Assembly: GCA_037074765.1 (NCBI GenBank)
Contig: JBAMDO010000209.1
Location: 1-64,000 of the forward strand
Origin: Mansonella perstans
Lineage: Eukaryota; Nematoda; Chromadorea; Rhabditida; Onchocercidae
Direction: 5' to 3'
Length of the DNA stretch: 64,000 nucleotides
The notes beneath the pieces are model-generated. The model did not search any database. It saw nothing but the letters and a program-made list of their open reading frames with translations, and had not been told where the DNA came from. Shown here one piece after another: positions 12,230 through 27,167 of this stretch. The translations under genes were made by a program, and so were the position numbers. Every line of letters begins with the position of its first letter. Within the stretch, counting starts at the first letter, position 1.

Positions 12230-13440
12230 CGTATTCCAGACATAGACTAATTTTAAAAATTGGAATAAACAGGTATTTAGGAACAGCCTAATGCTCAAGA
12301 TGATGAACAAGCAGAAAAGTATAATGAGACACAATGAAGATATCAAGATGTTGGTCATAGAAGGATGCGGAGACAGATTGAGCAGCAACTGTGGATTATT
12401 GATGTCGGCCATCTACCAAACCTGAATGGACGACTTCAATTCCATGAAATAAAGCTTCAGCAGTATCACGAAACGATCAGTGATCTATGGAACAGATTCA
12501 TATGATATTTTAATCTTAACAATGCTATAACAAGCTAAAAATTATGTATGATGCCTCAGTTCATATGAAGGAAACTAAAGTTTAAATGAAGTATTCTATC
12601 GAAGATCGATCACACTTTCAAATCTTGTTTCAGTATTCCTACGTTTCCGGATGATGAAAAGGGTATAGAGATATTGAAAAAGCGTTTCTACAAATATAAT
12701 TACATTCCTCAGAAAGGAACTGTAATGGATTCCTTTGGCTAAAAGATATTAGAGAAGCTATGATAAGAGAAAATATTTAAAAAAGTTTTCTTTAGTGTAA
12801 TGTTATCACTCTTCTTACTATCGGCTACCACTCATTATCATTTGGAAAATCAAGATATTGAAATAGCCCAAGAAATTAGAATTAAACTTTATTTGAACAT
12901 GTTACAATATCTGCCAATGGAAGAAGAAACTCTGTAAAAATACCCGAGATAAAATCTTATTTTTAATGAAGCTTCAGTGAACATAAAAAAATTTCTCTCT
13001 AATAACAAAGAATTTAACGCCAAAATGTTTGAAAAGAATCAAGCAAAGAAAAATTCTTAGTATGACATGGAATTCTACTCAAGACATCCAAATAACCTTG
13101 AAATCATGGATTGGAAAGAAATGAACTAAGAGGGCGATCCGTTACTTGATTTACCACGTCACAATATGATCCATTCAGTTTTTTGATCCCCACAAATATA
13201 AGAATCGAATTTTTCTTCAAAACCTGTGGAAGAAGAATAAATCATGCGTTCAAATTATAGGCGACGAAGATCAACAACAATGGCAAATACTTCTTGATGA
13301 AAGGCCAACAACTATATTGCATTTACTCCGATTCGTGATAAAGCTTTCAAATTTAATCGACATTTATTACTTTAATAATGCATCAAGTTTAACATATTCA
13401 ACAGCGGTGTATGAACTGAGTCAAGGAAAGCATGGAAAGA
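12230..13440 (+). pseudogene. Decayed coding-like region, family unknown
   Basis: Long stretches read as plausible protein separated by stops and frame changes. Near 12275-12510 a frame includes RRMRRQIEQQLWIIDVGHL and ends at TGA. Near 12640 another contains FPDDEKGIEILKKRFYKYN. Near 12850-12937 another contains DIEIAQEIRIKLYLNMLQ. I cannot assign a family. It could be a dead retroelement or host gene, or partly chance. It sits immediately left of the second duplication copy. Confidence 0.3.
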
Positions 13441-13548
13441 ATTTACTTGAAAAAACTTAAAGGAAGGATAGCAGTTTTTTAACGTAACGAAGTGTAAAAT
13501 CGAATTATGCAACTGAACTTGAAAAAAAAAAAAAAAAAAACCTAATGA

Positions 13549-13768
13549 GTGTGACAACACACAAGTATATTCACGGGTATAATCAAATTTGAATGTCGAA
13601 TCTGTGATTTTAAATGCAATCGTTTTGTTTGGATGGAAGAACATCAAAAGGAGGAGCACGGCTATATTTGTTCCGTATGCCAGCATAAATGTGCTGAATG
13701 GGGTGCTCTTAAAGATCATACTTTGCAAGAGCATGGTGGTTATTTGACCAGTGAGTCAAATGCAGGTT
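13549..13768 (+). pseudogene. Orphan zinc-finger exon copy, frameshifted
   Basis: This copy of the exon at 3415-3633 retains the CRICDFKC and CSVCQHKC fingers. However, the linker upstream (HERIHTG in the first copy) has lost two bases and carries substitutions (acacacaagtatattcacggg), so the frame before and after no longer agrees. The acceptor region is also altered. With no upstream exons it is a non-functional fragment. Confidence 0.85.
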
Positions 13769-16696
13769 TGAAATTTGTTTTTCATATTTCGACAATTTTG
13801 TTGCATTTTTTGCGATATAGCTCAAGCGATAATGACGATTATAACGGTCGCAGCAAAGAGAAAAAGATTTGCTGTCGTTTTTCTTTTCTCTCTTTATTGT
13901 AGCTTCACTTTAGTTAATGAAGTTGCTGTTCCAACACTTAAACACGTTTTGTGGATGTGGACAGGTGAAAACAGAATTTTAATTGTCTTAGAAAAGTTCT
14001 TGGCAGAATTGAATGGGAACATGATGAATACAGATGTGGATTTGCGTAATTCTGGCTTTCAATAGTGTTTCTTAAGCTTATGTTTAAGAGAGTCATCCAA
14101 AATTCAAGAAAAGTCTAACTGATTTTGTTTGTTAATAAGTTTAAGAAATTTCAGTGAAACTTTGCAAAGTATTAAACTGCATTTCAAAAAAGAAGTCCGC
14201 TTATTAGGAATGGCATACATATATACATACATACATACATTCATATATATTATATATATATTCATGCACACCTATATAATATTTGTCTACATACATACAT
14301 AGTTACATAACATATACACAGAGAGGATTCACATGAATACAAAAAAGAAAGAGTAAGCTGTTCGAAGATTTCTCTCATGATTGATTGCAGAAAACGAAAA
14401 AATTTACGTGAATATGTACTGCACCATCACATATCAATTTTTTAGTGTGATATATTTTTTTCAATGAAAATAAAAGATTGGTATTATGATGTTTGGTTTG
14501 TTTATTGTTATGTAATTGGCATATTTGCACTCCACCTGATATTGCTTTTCCATTTTGTTCCTTTCAAGCAATTATTCTCATTTCTGGACATTAATTAAGC
14601 CTTTCAGGTTATATCGATAGCCACGTGTGTGGGTCATGTATAAGGGCGAATAAAAGCGCTGGAATTGAATACGCCAGCTCAAAAGTGATAAGCTGGGTCA
14701 ACTTTCACGTAAGCCATATTGGCTAAATTTTTTTACAGATTGCAAGTTTCAGATTATTTCCTCCATATGCTTATTGTGTTGTTATTGTTGTTACTTTGAT
14801 GTATCTCGTTGTCATCATTTTCTTGTCATTTAACAAGTTAAAATTTCTCAACGTGTATAACATTATGTTTATATCTCAACGATTCCACTTTGATTTTTGC
14901 ATTTGCTACAGCCAGGATGGGAAATGTGCTGAATTGAACTTTCAGTTTGGGTTCCTTTGAATATTCGGAAGTTTTTTTTTTTTTTTTTATTTTTGGTCAT
15001 CTAGTTTTGCACAGAATTTTAATAAGTACTTAATTAAGCCTTTATACATGTATCATTTAAAGGTGTTTTCATATTCTTTACGCAGTGTTTGTGCCATATT
15101 CCTTTTTATGAATTAGGAATATGTCAAAGCATTATTTTTTTATACTTGACAAGATAGACTTTTAAACATATGTATTCATATATCTTGACATATCTCCAAG
15201 GGCAACTAAATGGAACCAACGAATATTTTTCGCATTTTTTCATCGTATTCAGAATGTAAATGCTCACTGTTTCCATATGTTTGTACTAATTTTCATTGTT
15301 TACTTGCTGCTTACATTGTTATAAAATCAGAGTTTGCAAGATCTGATGATCTGATCTGTAAGCTCAAAATAAATCAACTAAATAAAAAATAAATGATAAA
15401 TTAACGGAGATTTTAGGACAGGAGATGATGTATGCTGCAAAATCGGAAGTATGAATTTATGGAAAATGTTTTTTTTTTTTTTTTTTTAAGAGAAAAATCA
15501 GTGGGTTCTGTTCCGTCATACATTTTTGGAAAACCATAATGAATATGGTGATTTACTGCAGAAAGTGATACTCCATTGCAAAAACAGAAAGGACTTGCCA
15601 TGTGAATAGATGTGAAATTTAAAATTATTGTCGTTATTTGATTTTGTGTTAATTCCTGTACTTTGCTGGGCGGTAGTATGTGCAGTCGATAGTTCTTGGT
15701 TCGTCCAAATGTCTGGAATAACTAATATTGAGCTCTTTTCAGATCTTGGTTTGTCCCAAGTCCGGTATAGCCGAGTGTCAGGCCATTTCCAACTGCTGAC
15801 CATGTAATCATGGATTGTTTGCCAACTCGGATTGTTTTACGTCACAAAAGTAGTATAAAAGAGGGAGAGATGTGAGGGCAAGATTTGTCGATAATAATTT
15901 CTCTTAAAACTTAATAGTTGAATGTGAACATTTGCTAGTATAAGTAAGGGAGTATAAAGTAAGGTATCGATTTACTAATGAGTGAGAGAGACAAATAATA
16001 GAAGATTCATTGGGATGGATTTTAAAAAGAATTGGAGATGGAAGCAATTTATTGTTATTTTAAAAAATAACTTCATTAATTAGATTTTTTATGATGCTGA
16101 ATAAAAGATTGAATAAAATTGTTCTGTGAAGGGATGTTAATAATTAATTTCAAGCTGCACAGTAGATTGAATTTAAATTTTGATTGTATAGTAAATAATC
16201 AGACAGGGAATGAGATCGAAAGATACAGTGCTGATGTTGTCTTGCATTTCTGGGAGACTGGATTTGTTTAATTCGTAAAATTCTTTGTGCAATTACCTGT
16301 ATCGATTAGGCAGTAATAATCGGCATGATCTTTGACCGCTAAAACTATAGGATATATCTATCCTGAATATATGAGTTTTGATCTATGACCTACTAGTGCT
16401 TCTGACCTGCTAATATAACTATCTGGAATATGTGTTTCGATCTATGGCCTACTAATACTACTTCTGACCTGTTAATATAACTATTAAATAAAATTAATTT
16501 GATTACGCAACTGTCAGTGTGTCTATCTACAACATAAATTTTGAAGCATAGGACATATCAAAATTTTTTCATCAATTGAATAATTATAGAGTTGGGTGAA
16601 TTGGTGATTAATTAACACGCTCGATGGTTCAGTATTAGTAGTGTTGAAACTGTAAGTTGCAATGCAATGTCCCGCACATCATGATACCTTATGGAA

Positions 16697-16836
16697 TAGC
16701 AGCAGGTCAAATATGACCTTAGCAGATGTCTTATTGAATGAAAGCAGGTCAAATGTGAGCTTAGCAAATGCCTTATTGAATGGCAGTAGGTCAAATATAA
16801 GCCTGGCGGATGTTTTATTGAATTCATTAAATATTT
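16697..16836. repeat. 42-bp minisatellite, about 3 units
   Basis: This is the paralog of the array at 6590-6806. The central units of the left array are missing here, so copy number changed by two units after duplication. Confidence 0.85.
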
Positions 16837-17253
16837 TATTACTCTTCTAATATAGTTACTAACAATCAGTTAGCAATCATTTTTTCATCTTTAGGCTATT
16901 TATGATATTTTAATAACTAAAATATTATGTTAATTGTATCAATATATTTTTCATTCAGCAACATTTCACTTAATTTAAAAATTATACATGAAAAAAATCT
17001 TTTGCTTACTTCTCATCTACTGTAATTATCACTTAATCAGTAAGTTTCACGTACATTAGAAGCTGAAAGTCAAACGTATTAAATGTTTAATTTTCAATGA
17101 AAGAAGTACTGAAAAAATCAAATTAAAATTTTTACTGAATTAAAACAATTTATAAGATGAAATGATTGATTAAAACAATTTATAGAATGAAAAAATTATC
17201 ATATAGTGAATAACAGTATGATTAACAACATGGATATATTTCCGATATTCGTT

Positions 17254-19059
<1,806 letters not shown>

Positions 19060-19202
19060 TACCTAAAATTTCTAAAATCTTTTTTCTTTTCTAATTAAAA
19101 AAATGAAAATAAGCTTTAACGATGTATGATGATTTTGATCAATACGAAGACATATGGCACTATCATTAACAAACATTCCCATTATATATTATAATGAATG
19201 AA

Positions 19203-19520
19203 ATTTAACAGTGAAAAGTATTATGACAGCGAAGTTATGATAGTGAAAATTATTACGATAGCGAAATTATGATGGTGAAAAGTTATGCTAGTGAAGAATT
19301 ATGAAAGCGAAGTAATGATAGTGAAAATATTACGGTAGTGAAAAGTTATGATAGTGAAAAGTATTATGATAGCGAAGTTATGATGGTGGAAAGTTATGCT
19401 AGCAAAGAATTATGATAGCAAAAATATTATGACAGTGAAAAGTATTATGGTAGCGAAGTTATGATAGTGAAAAGTATTATGACAGAGAAGTTATGATAGC
19501 GAAAATATTATGATATTGTG
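19203..19520. repeat. Short-unit minisatellite (ttatgatagYgaaa type)
   Basis: Units of about 16-20 bp built on the phrase ttatgatagcgaagt / ttatgatagtgaaaa repeat some 17 times with drift. It lies about 150 bp upstream of the cyclophilin start codon on that gene's 5' side, within its likely promoter region. Confidence 0.85.
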
Positions 19521-19731
19521 CCTAGAATTGATTTATTTCAACCAACCAAGAGTAGCCTATTGTACAGTGGTTCGCGGCCTTTCCATGACCACATTGGTCA
19601 CTTTAGTTTTTCCATTTGTAGCTGCGAGAACAAAAAATTCAAAAGTAATAAACTTCTTTAACTTGAAAAAAGAATTTTAAACAAAACTTTTTACTACATA
19701 ATATTAACAGAAGAAGAAAAAATAATACCTC

Positions 19732-19815
19732 CTTGTTCTCAGATCACTAAATTAGAAAATGATTCCCGCTTGTTCTCAGATCACTAAGTTAGAAAATAAT
19801 TCCCGCTTGTTCTAG
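19732..19815. repeat. 37-bp tandem repeat, 2+ units
   Basis: cttgttctcagatcactaa repeats at 37-bp spacing (19732, 19769) with a partial third unit at 19806. Confidence 0.8.
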
Positions 19816-20060
19816 TTATCACTAACTCATTGAGAATCACTATATTTAGAGATCTGTGAATTCTATTCATTTATCTAACGATAAGGTCATTGTTGAAACT
19901 TCAATTTACCTAAAAATTTAAAATCAATTTACCAAAAAGAAAAATCAGAAATCAAAAATTAAAAATCAATTTACCCACTGTACAATATGTATCCGTTAGA
20001 TTAAATCAAATGAAATTTACATTTGCTATGTCACACATAAAGTCATATAGTCTCAATAAT

Positions 20061-20200
20061 AGATGGTGTACACAGGCTGTCATGATGTGCAGACTGTCAG
20101 TGCACAGACTAGATGGTGTACACAGGCTGTCATGATGTGCAGACTGTCAGTGTGCAGACTGTCAGTGCACAGACTAGATGGTGTACACAGACTGTCAGAC
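20061..20200. repeat. 50/65-bp tandem repeat
   Basis: Units beginning agatggtgtacacaggctgt start at 20061, 20111 and 20176 (the last partial). The second unit holds an extra internal 15-bp duplication of tgcagactgtcag. Its base composition is more GC-rich than the flanks. Confidence 0.85.
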
Positions 20201-22041
20201 ATAAAATTTGGAAAAGCTATTATATTTACAAGTTATGATAGCAGCTGTAGTGAGTGACATTTGGGCAGTTGACATTTGGCAAAGGGCGGAAAAGTTTTCT
20301 TGTTTTGGACAGAGAATGCAGATTCTGGAGGGGAAATTTATGTGTAGAATTATGGGTGACTTGCTCAACTTTGACCTTTGACCGATGAATGTAGCAGCGA
20401 TGACGATCAGCGAGAGACCATCCTACAGCGGTGGAAAAGAAAAAGAATACACGATCAATAGAACACAAGACAGGTGCAGTGCATATGCACCTTTTTAAAA
20501 TAACTTTTATTCCATTAATGAAAAATTTCCAATGAATTTTTTCTTTCTTGCACTATTAGAAATTTTTCTAGTAAAGCCAGGATTCAGAATTTTTAAATCT
20601 GTAAATGAGTACTACATATGCATCTGTGCTATCTCTTTGCCAAATACCTGCAAGTACTCTCCATGTTGACATTTGAATTGGCAAACATTTTCGATATTTT
20701 ATTCTTTAAGTAAAAATTAATATAATAACTAATATTAACTTCTAAGGGATCATCCTTATCTTTAGAAAAAGATAAAGAAGCAAAGCATAAATAACAAAAC
20801 TATAGAAAATAATATAGTGATTTTCTCAGCTTCCTCATTATATTTATCGCCATTGTGACCTTTAACCCACCTCCAATTAATCTTGTGTTGTGAAACAAAT
20901 CTCATCCAATTCCTCCCACAACTCATATTTTTTACTCATTTTTTATTACTTGTCTTTCAGCCATTCACTTCCCACTCTTTTATACCATACTTAACACAGT
21001 TACTCCAAATAAATAGGTAAAAATATGAAGTTTGAAATTCGCAGGAATGTCAAAGTGTGTGACGCATGACACGCATAGCACGTACTTTCTTCTTGTTGTA
21101 GGGTAAATTTAAATTATATAGGTAAGTTAAAAGGGAATAATTTCGTAGTAATATGAATGCTTTTCACTATCATGACAAATGCTTCGAACTTTTAGTACTA
21201 CTATCATCATGTTCTTCACTATTTCTTATCCATCTAAAACAGCAAGTTATATTGTGAAACAGAAATATGTTTCATTCATAAACATCAAAATGAAATTGAA
21301 ATAAAAGTTTGTTTAAATGCAGCACAACAATGTTAACGACTCTAAATGAGAAGAAACAAAAAAAAGGAACAATCTACATCGATCGTTCAATCATGGGGTT
21401 TTGTGTACCTTGACCTTAATTTGATCTTGTGTACCTTGACCCCATATGTACTTTAACAGCTCAATTTTCAAGAATAACTATAGGAATACAGGAAACACGA
21501 TTTTTCTCGTTTTTTCCTAATATTATTTAGAAAATCACCGTTAAGTCTTCAAAAACAAATTCAAATACTACATCTATTTAAAAAAAAAATACTTCGAAAT
21601 AATTTTTTCACTTAGGCAAAATTGGATTTGTTATCGTCAAAAAAAAAAAAATTCAAACGATTCCTACTCTATGAAATAATATCTGAAATTTACATACTGA
21701 ATAAATAAACGTAAAAGGAAGTACAATCAGTTGGATGCAATAACTTATATGTCATCAGAACTGATATAATGGAATAAATTGACAGAATATTCAAATTATT
21801 TTCAAGGAAGTGAAATCTATGTATAACAATTATGTTAGTCTCTCCTAAATTAAGAATATAATTGAGGCGAATAAAATTTAAGGAAAAAAAAGTAATACAC
21901 AGAAGGGGAAAAAGAAAACAAAACAATATAACTGCAGTCCTCAAACTTCTTCCCTAATTATTTCACTTAAAAGGACTGTGCCAGCTTTTACTTCCATTCC
22001 ATCTACCACCATCCCACCTCATTCATTCATCCATCCATCCG
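20201..22041. other. Intergenic, no gene recognised
   Basis: AT-rich spacer between the cyclophilin gene and the 3' end of the 554-aa gene, both on the minus strand. I see scattered homopolymers and a cattcattcatccatccatcc microsatellite just 3' of the latter gene (about 22020-22040), but no supported exon. Confidence 0.45.
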
Positions 22042-25000
22042 TCATTTGGTGCACTTTTTGCTCGTTGCAACCGTTTTCGGTGTGCTCAAACGTCTAAAGA
22101 ATGCTTCTCTTTCCGCTTCCGTACGTCGACGTGGAGCTGGAGGAACAGCCAGTTTTGATTGCACTGTTTTTGCAGACTTCGTGAGATGAGTAGTAGATGT
22201 AGATTGCACTTTCTGAAAAGAGTTAAGAATTAGCTAGATGGAAGATATCCTAAAATGCCCAGCAAAAAATGTGATTGGCAACCATTTCAACGTTATTGAC
22301 GTTATAAAAATAACGTCGAAATGAAAGTCTGTAACGTCAATAACGTCGAAAACGAAAGTCGGTAACGTCAGTAACGTCGAAAATGAAAGTCGATAACGTA
22401 ACATTTAAAGACAACTAAAGTCTGACAGTGAATCACACAAAATTTTGTTTTTAAGGATAATCCAAATTTACTAAACAATAACAAACCAATATGCCCAAAA
22501 GTCCTTAAAATAATAATGGAATGATCCATGTTGATTGTTTGCGGACGACCAAAAATAACTTAAGTATGGAAAATTAAAAAGGTCCCGAAAAAAATCTACA
22601 ACAAATGATTCTTCTAACTACTGCTGCTAGAGACGTTAAAAGTCTATTAGTCTTAGTTAGTGCTTATCCCATTAGCTAATGAAAAATGTAATTATTACTT
22701 AATTTGATCGATTGTTTTTAAAATTTTTACCACCAAGAATGACATCCATCTTTTTTTACGTAAGTTATTCTCGTACTTTCTAGCTATTCCATCATTTTCA
22801 TGCATACATATACGGTCAACCTACCTGAATTTAACAGATCAGTCCTTACACAATGCATAAAAAGCGCAAAGTTCAGAAAAAAACTTGATATATAGAAAAA
22901 CAAAACAACTATTGGTTTGAATAGAAAAAAGGTCCAATAAGTTTTCAAATCCCTTTCATTAAGTGCTTTAATGAAAAGTATTTTTTTTCGAAAAAAAAAC
23001 CCTTACTTTTGCTGCAACACGACTTCTTAAACAAGGTGCAAATTCAAGCAAAGGTTCTGGTTTCTTCGTAACAACTGTCCAAATTTTATCCCCTATAAGT
23101 TTTATCAGTCATTAGTGAAGAACTCTATTGAATAATGAGAAGGAAAACAAACTTCAACTGCCATCCTGTCTATGATAAAAGTACCGAAAAGAAAGAGAAC
23201 GAAAAGTTTTTTTTTTTAAAAAAAAGAAACTTCTATAAAAGACACCATACCATTCTCCTTTCCTATTGCTTTAGTTACATCTCGGTCCAACGAATCACCC
23301 CCCTTTGGCCGTCGAGTTAGTGAATGCCGAAAACGACTTTCGCTTTCGATCGGTGGAAGACTATCCACACCCTTGACTCTTCCTAAAAATTTGTGTAAAA
23401 GGATAAAATTGTGCAAATCAGAATTTTTTTTTTGTGTAAATCATATAGTACCTATCTTGCAATCAATTCATAGTACAATGTTTATGCTTGAATCCTATAT
23501 CAAGCAAACGTACTATTTCAGAATGATGACTACTTTTTGTCCATCACTTAGTAGATGAGAAAGAAAATAACCTTGAGTATTTCGGACACGAATAGGTTCA
23601 TTAACTCCACGAGTACGCGAACGTGATATGTGACCCTTTTCAGCACTCTAAAGATATTAAAATATAAATCAAGAAAGTAGACAATCATCATGAACAACAT
23701 TAGATTTATTTTCTTGATAAGGTTCAGACTAGGGAAAGGGAAAGTGTTAAAAAAAAATTTAAACGCAAATTTAAAGAAAATAAAAAGAAAAAGAACGTAA
23801 GCCTATGTGAATATTGATAGCTATCAATAACATCAGAACAAATTAGGATGCTCCAAATCAATTTATTTCTTATGAATGTGCTATTATAATTGTGCTGATG
23901 TTCTTGATATATCTAATTCTTCCGTATCACGAACAGATAAATTGTCATCTAAATGAATCTTACAACGAATTCTTCCTTAAAATTAAAAATTTCAAGCAAA
24001 CATATCGGCTTTCATTTTTCTAAAAGTCAAAAAATTTCGAAGTGATTCTTTGGCTAAATTCCATTCACCATGATCCATCCCTCTGTATGTTCCTTCTTTT
24101 CTCTCATGCTCTTTTTTTTCCCTTATTTTCGTTTAAATTTCCAGGTATTTTTTCTTGTAACACTTTTCCTTTCCAGTCTGAACCTAATCAGTAACATCTG
24201 GACTTCCTTAATCTTCCATCTACTAGAACCTAACCTCTTGCTACAAAAAATCACTCAGAATGCCTTTCCTAAGCAGTGATTTCCTAATTGGAAATGACCT
24301 CTACCTCACTGAGAATCCCTTTCCTAAGTAGTGATTTTCTTACTGATAATGACCTCTACCTATCGTAGTTAGTTAAGAATTAAAATTTCACTATAAAAAA
24401 AATCTTTTTTAATGAGAAAAAACACTCTTTTCCCATCAGATATCTTTATTACTTAAAAGCTTTCTGTGGCTTTAAGAATCCCCGCTATGGAAACTTATAA
24501 GAGCTTCAGAACCGAAATTACACCATTTTTTAGCAAATGATTTTTTAGCAAAAAAAACAAATGCTAATACCTTAGTATTAGATACAGGTGCAATTCTGTT
24601 CACAACAACATTTCTTGGAATATTTGGATTCAGCTGTGACAAAGGATGAACATGTATCGATTTTTTTTGTGTACACACTCCTGAACTGATTTTCATCACG
24701 TCCAAATTTTCATCGCTAAAATGAATAAATTTATTACTTAATTTATCAGTAATTTTTCAAAATATGTATTTTTTCCCTCGATTTATTTGATCTAACTGCT
24801 TAAGTCTTCATATGTTTCGTAGTATAAAATTTACTGATACAAAGCGACGCGCACCTTGAATAGAGCAATAATGTGTTAATATCTAGATACTCTTAACTTG
24901 AGAGCTCATCACATCCAGAACTTCTGAATGCGTAATAAGTAATTCGCTGTCTTCAATGAGAATTCGATTCATTAAAAGTGAACAACGATCGTATGCTTTG

Positions 25001-27103
25001 CTTATCTATTATTCTCCTTGGTTAGTGAATAAAGCGCCCATTACTTTACGCTAAATTATGAAGACAGACAGATACTACTAAGTCAACAACAAAGTGAAAA
25101 ATTTTTAAAATAATTAACAATAATACCTTTGCTTTAATCTGGCTCGTGCTCTAGTTTCAGGTCCTTTGTACGGTGATTTCTTTATTGCTCCTGGCTTAGA
25201 AACCACTTTTTCGGTATTCACAACGGTTTTCATGGTTAAATTCGTTCCATTTTGACGTTGAGCCGTTGTTATTCGATTTGTCTTTAAAGCATTTTGAGTT
25301 CTCAACGAAGCATTTTTGGTCGCAGCATCGCTCGTACTGGCAGAACGAACGCGTAGAAGTCCACGTGATTGAATTCGCAGAGCCGTTTCCGTTGTTTTTC
25401 TTACTGATGAATCATGAGAGCCCATAAGACCTATTGCGGGCTTTTTCATTCTGGATTCAGCGCTTGCTGCTCGAACCTTAGTTGCGGGTTGACATCTCAC
25501 TGATTGACATCCCACTCTTTGTTTCGTTTCAACAGACTGTATACGGTTCCTATCTCTATTCAACGAATGCTGATGTATCTGAGTGGGATACAGTGGGCGC
25601 TGAGAAGCGCTGCAACTCTTCGATGCCTGATTTGAACCGATTGAAGGGATTCTGGAAGTGTGACTTGCCGTCTTCCTATCAGCATGATTATTTGGACCAT
25701 TGACCAATTCCATGATACATGTCGATAAGTGCGGTGCATTTTCTGTGAAATTTGAAATCTTTAACAAAATTATTCAATTTCTGTCCAATTTTATAGCATT
25801 TGTCTAGAACTTATCAATGAAACATTATGAACTATGGTAAACAAAACTGTATACGTCTACATATATATAGTAACCTAGATATTTGAAACACACCTTCTTG
25901 TGAAATTGTATTCGACCGACGTCCCGACAAATGTGTCCGCGATGGTGGACGAAACATTGCTAAACGATTAAGCTCAAATGGAACATTGTCTGCAATTGAA
26001 TTTAATAACGCTTTTAATTTTGCTGAAAGATTTGAAAAAAATAATTTACAACATTTTCAAGGCTTATATTATTAATTTGAATGATAACTCGGCCGGATAT
26101 ATTATAGATTTTCAAATATCCACATTTTTTTCAAGTTCACAAACGACATTACCGTGAATATTTACGGCTGCTGCATCAGTTGGATCTACTGTTATCACCT
26201 CGTCAGCATGTGTTTTTATAACTTTTGATATTTGCTCAAATTGTTGCTCGACATCGGAAGATACAAATTTGCATCTATCACGTAGTGGCATGCAATGAAC
26301 TGCATCGGTCTTTGTTGTGGTATTTGTTTGTAAAGTCAGCAAATCCTGGAAATAAAGAGAAAGACAATAAAATAATGCAAGAAACTGAAAATGATTGGCA
26401 AAATATAGTTTTTTTTTCAGAAAAATAAATCTGACATGTATAAACACATCTACCTTTTCCTTATATTTCTAAACTAAACTATTCTCTCTCTTTCTAAATC
26501 TTTTTCTTCAGTACGATCACTGCATCTATCACATAAAGCTTTTTGATCTAAATTAATTTTACATTGTTTTCAATCTTTCTTTGGTATTTAAAATGGAATT
26601 ACATATGTCTCAAAAGATGCTTTTTTCCACGAATGATCAGTGAAATTTTAGAATACTAATTTCTGAATGTAATTACCACTGCCTGGCTAACATTCCTTAT
26701 GTGATAATCAGTGTAGGATTCACGAATCGGAATTAGGATAATTAAACATTAAATAACAAACGATCACTAAATTTGTTTAAAATTAAATGTACATTAGATA
26801 GTAACATATATAAATTGAAAAGAACAAATTTGGATTAATTTTTAAGCATACAATGGGCGCTTTTTGTTTGTTATGTGTTAAATTTTTTTCTCATTAAAAA
26901 ACCAAAGATAATCTTTCAATAGGATTTTTAGATATGAGAAAAAGAAAGCAATAACAAAAACAATAAAATCAAGATTGGAAACATACGAAGAATCTGTCAC
27001 CCAACGTGCTCTCATGTTCATCACCATCACCGCCACCAGCTTGTCCTCCAAATATGGCATGACGCGGCACTGTTGCAATATTGAAACTATCATCATCACA
27101 CAT
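22042..27103 (-). CDS. Unrecognised basic, Ser/Arg-rich protein, 554 aa, nine exons
   Basis: Nine exons join in phase: 26987-27103, 26153-26345, 25894-26022, 25127-25742, 24571-24715, 23572-23647, 23251-23382, 23007-23092 and 22042-22212. They total 555 codons with stop. The N-terminus is acidic (MCDDDSFNIATVPRHAIFGG, a Gly/Asp-rich run, then a helical segment near EQQFEQISKVIKTHADE). The centre is long, low in complexity and basic (many R, S, T, N, Q; ETRARARLKQR near residue 350). The C-terminus has a charged block, RRRTEAEREAFFRRLSTPK. I see no enzymatic motif, signal peptide or membrane segment. An ttctttag six bases before the ATG suggests trans-splicing. The pattern resembles a disordered nuclear or cytoskeletal scaffold, but that is inference only. 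No frame break was found, so this is a working gene. Confidence 0.88.
22291..22402. repeat. 31-bp tandem repeat in intron 8 of the 554-aa gene
   Basis: Units of the type gtaacgtcaataacgtcgaa repeat three to four times at 31-bp spacing. Each carries two AACGT(C) motifs, making this a local CpG-rich patch in an otherwise AT-rich intron. Confidence 0.8.
24252..24361. repeat. 55-bp tandem duplication in intron 5 of the 554-aa gene
   Basis: Two adjacent copies of cactcagaatgcctttccta...gacctctacct, 24252-24306 and 24307-24361, differ at several bases. Confidence 0.85.
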
Positions 27104-27167
27104 TGCTAACTAAAGAATATTTCAACTTATATTTTAAATTAAACTAATTCAAGAACATATCAATATG

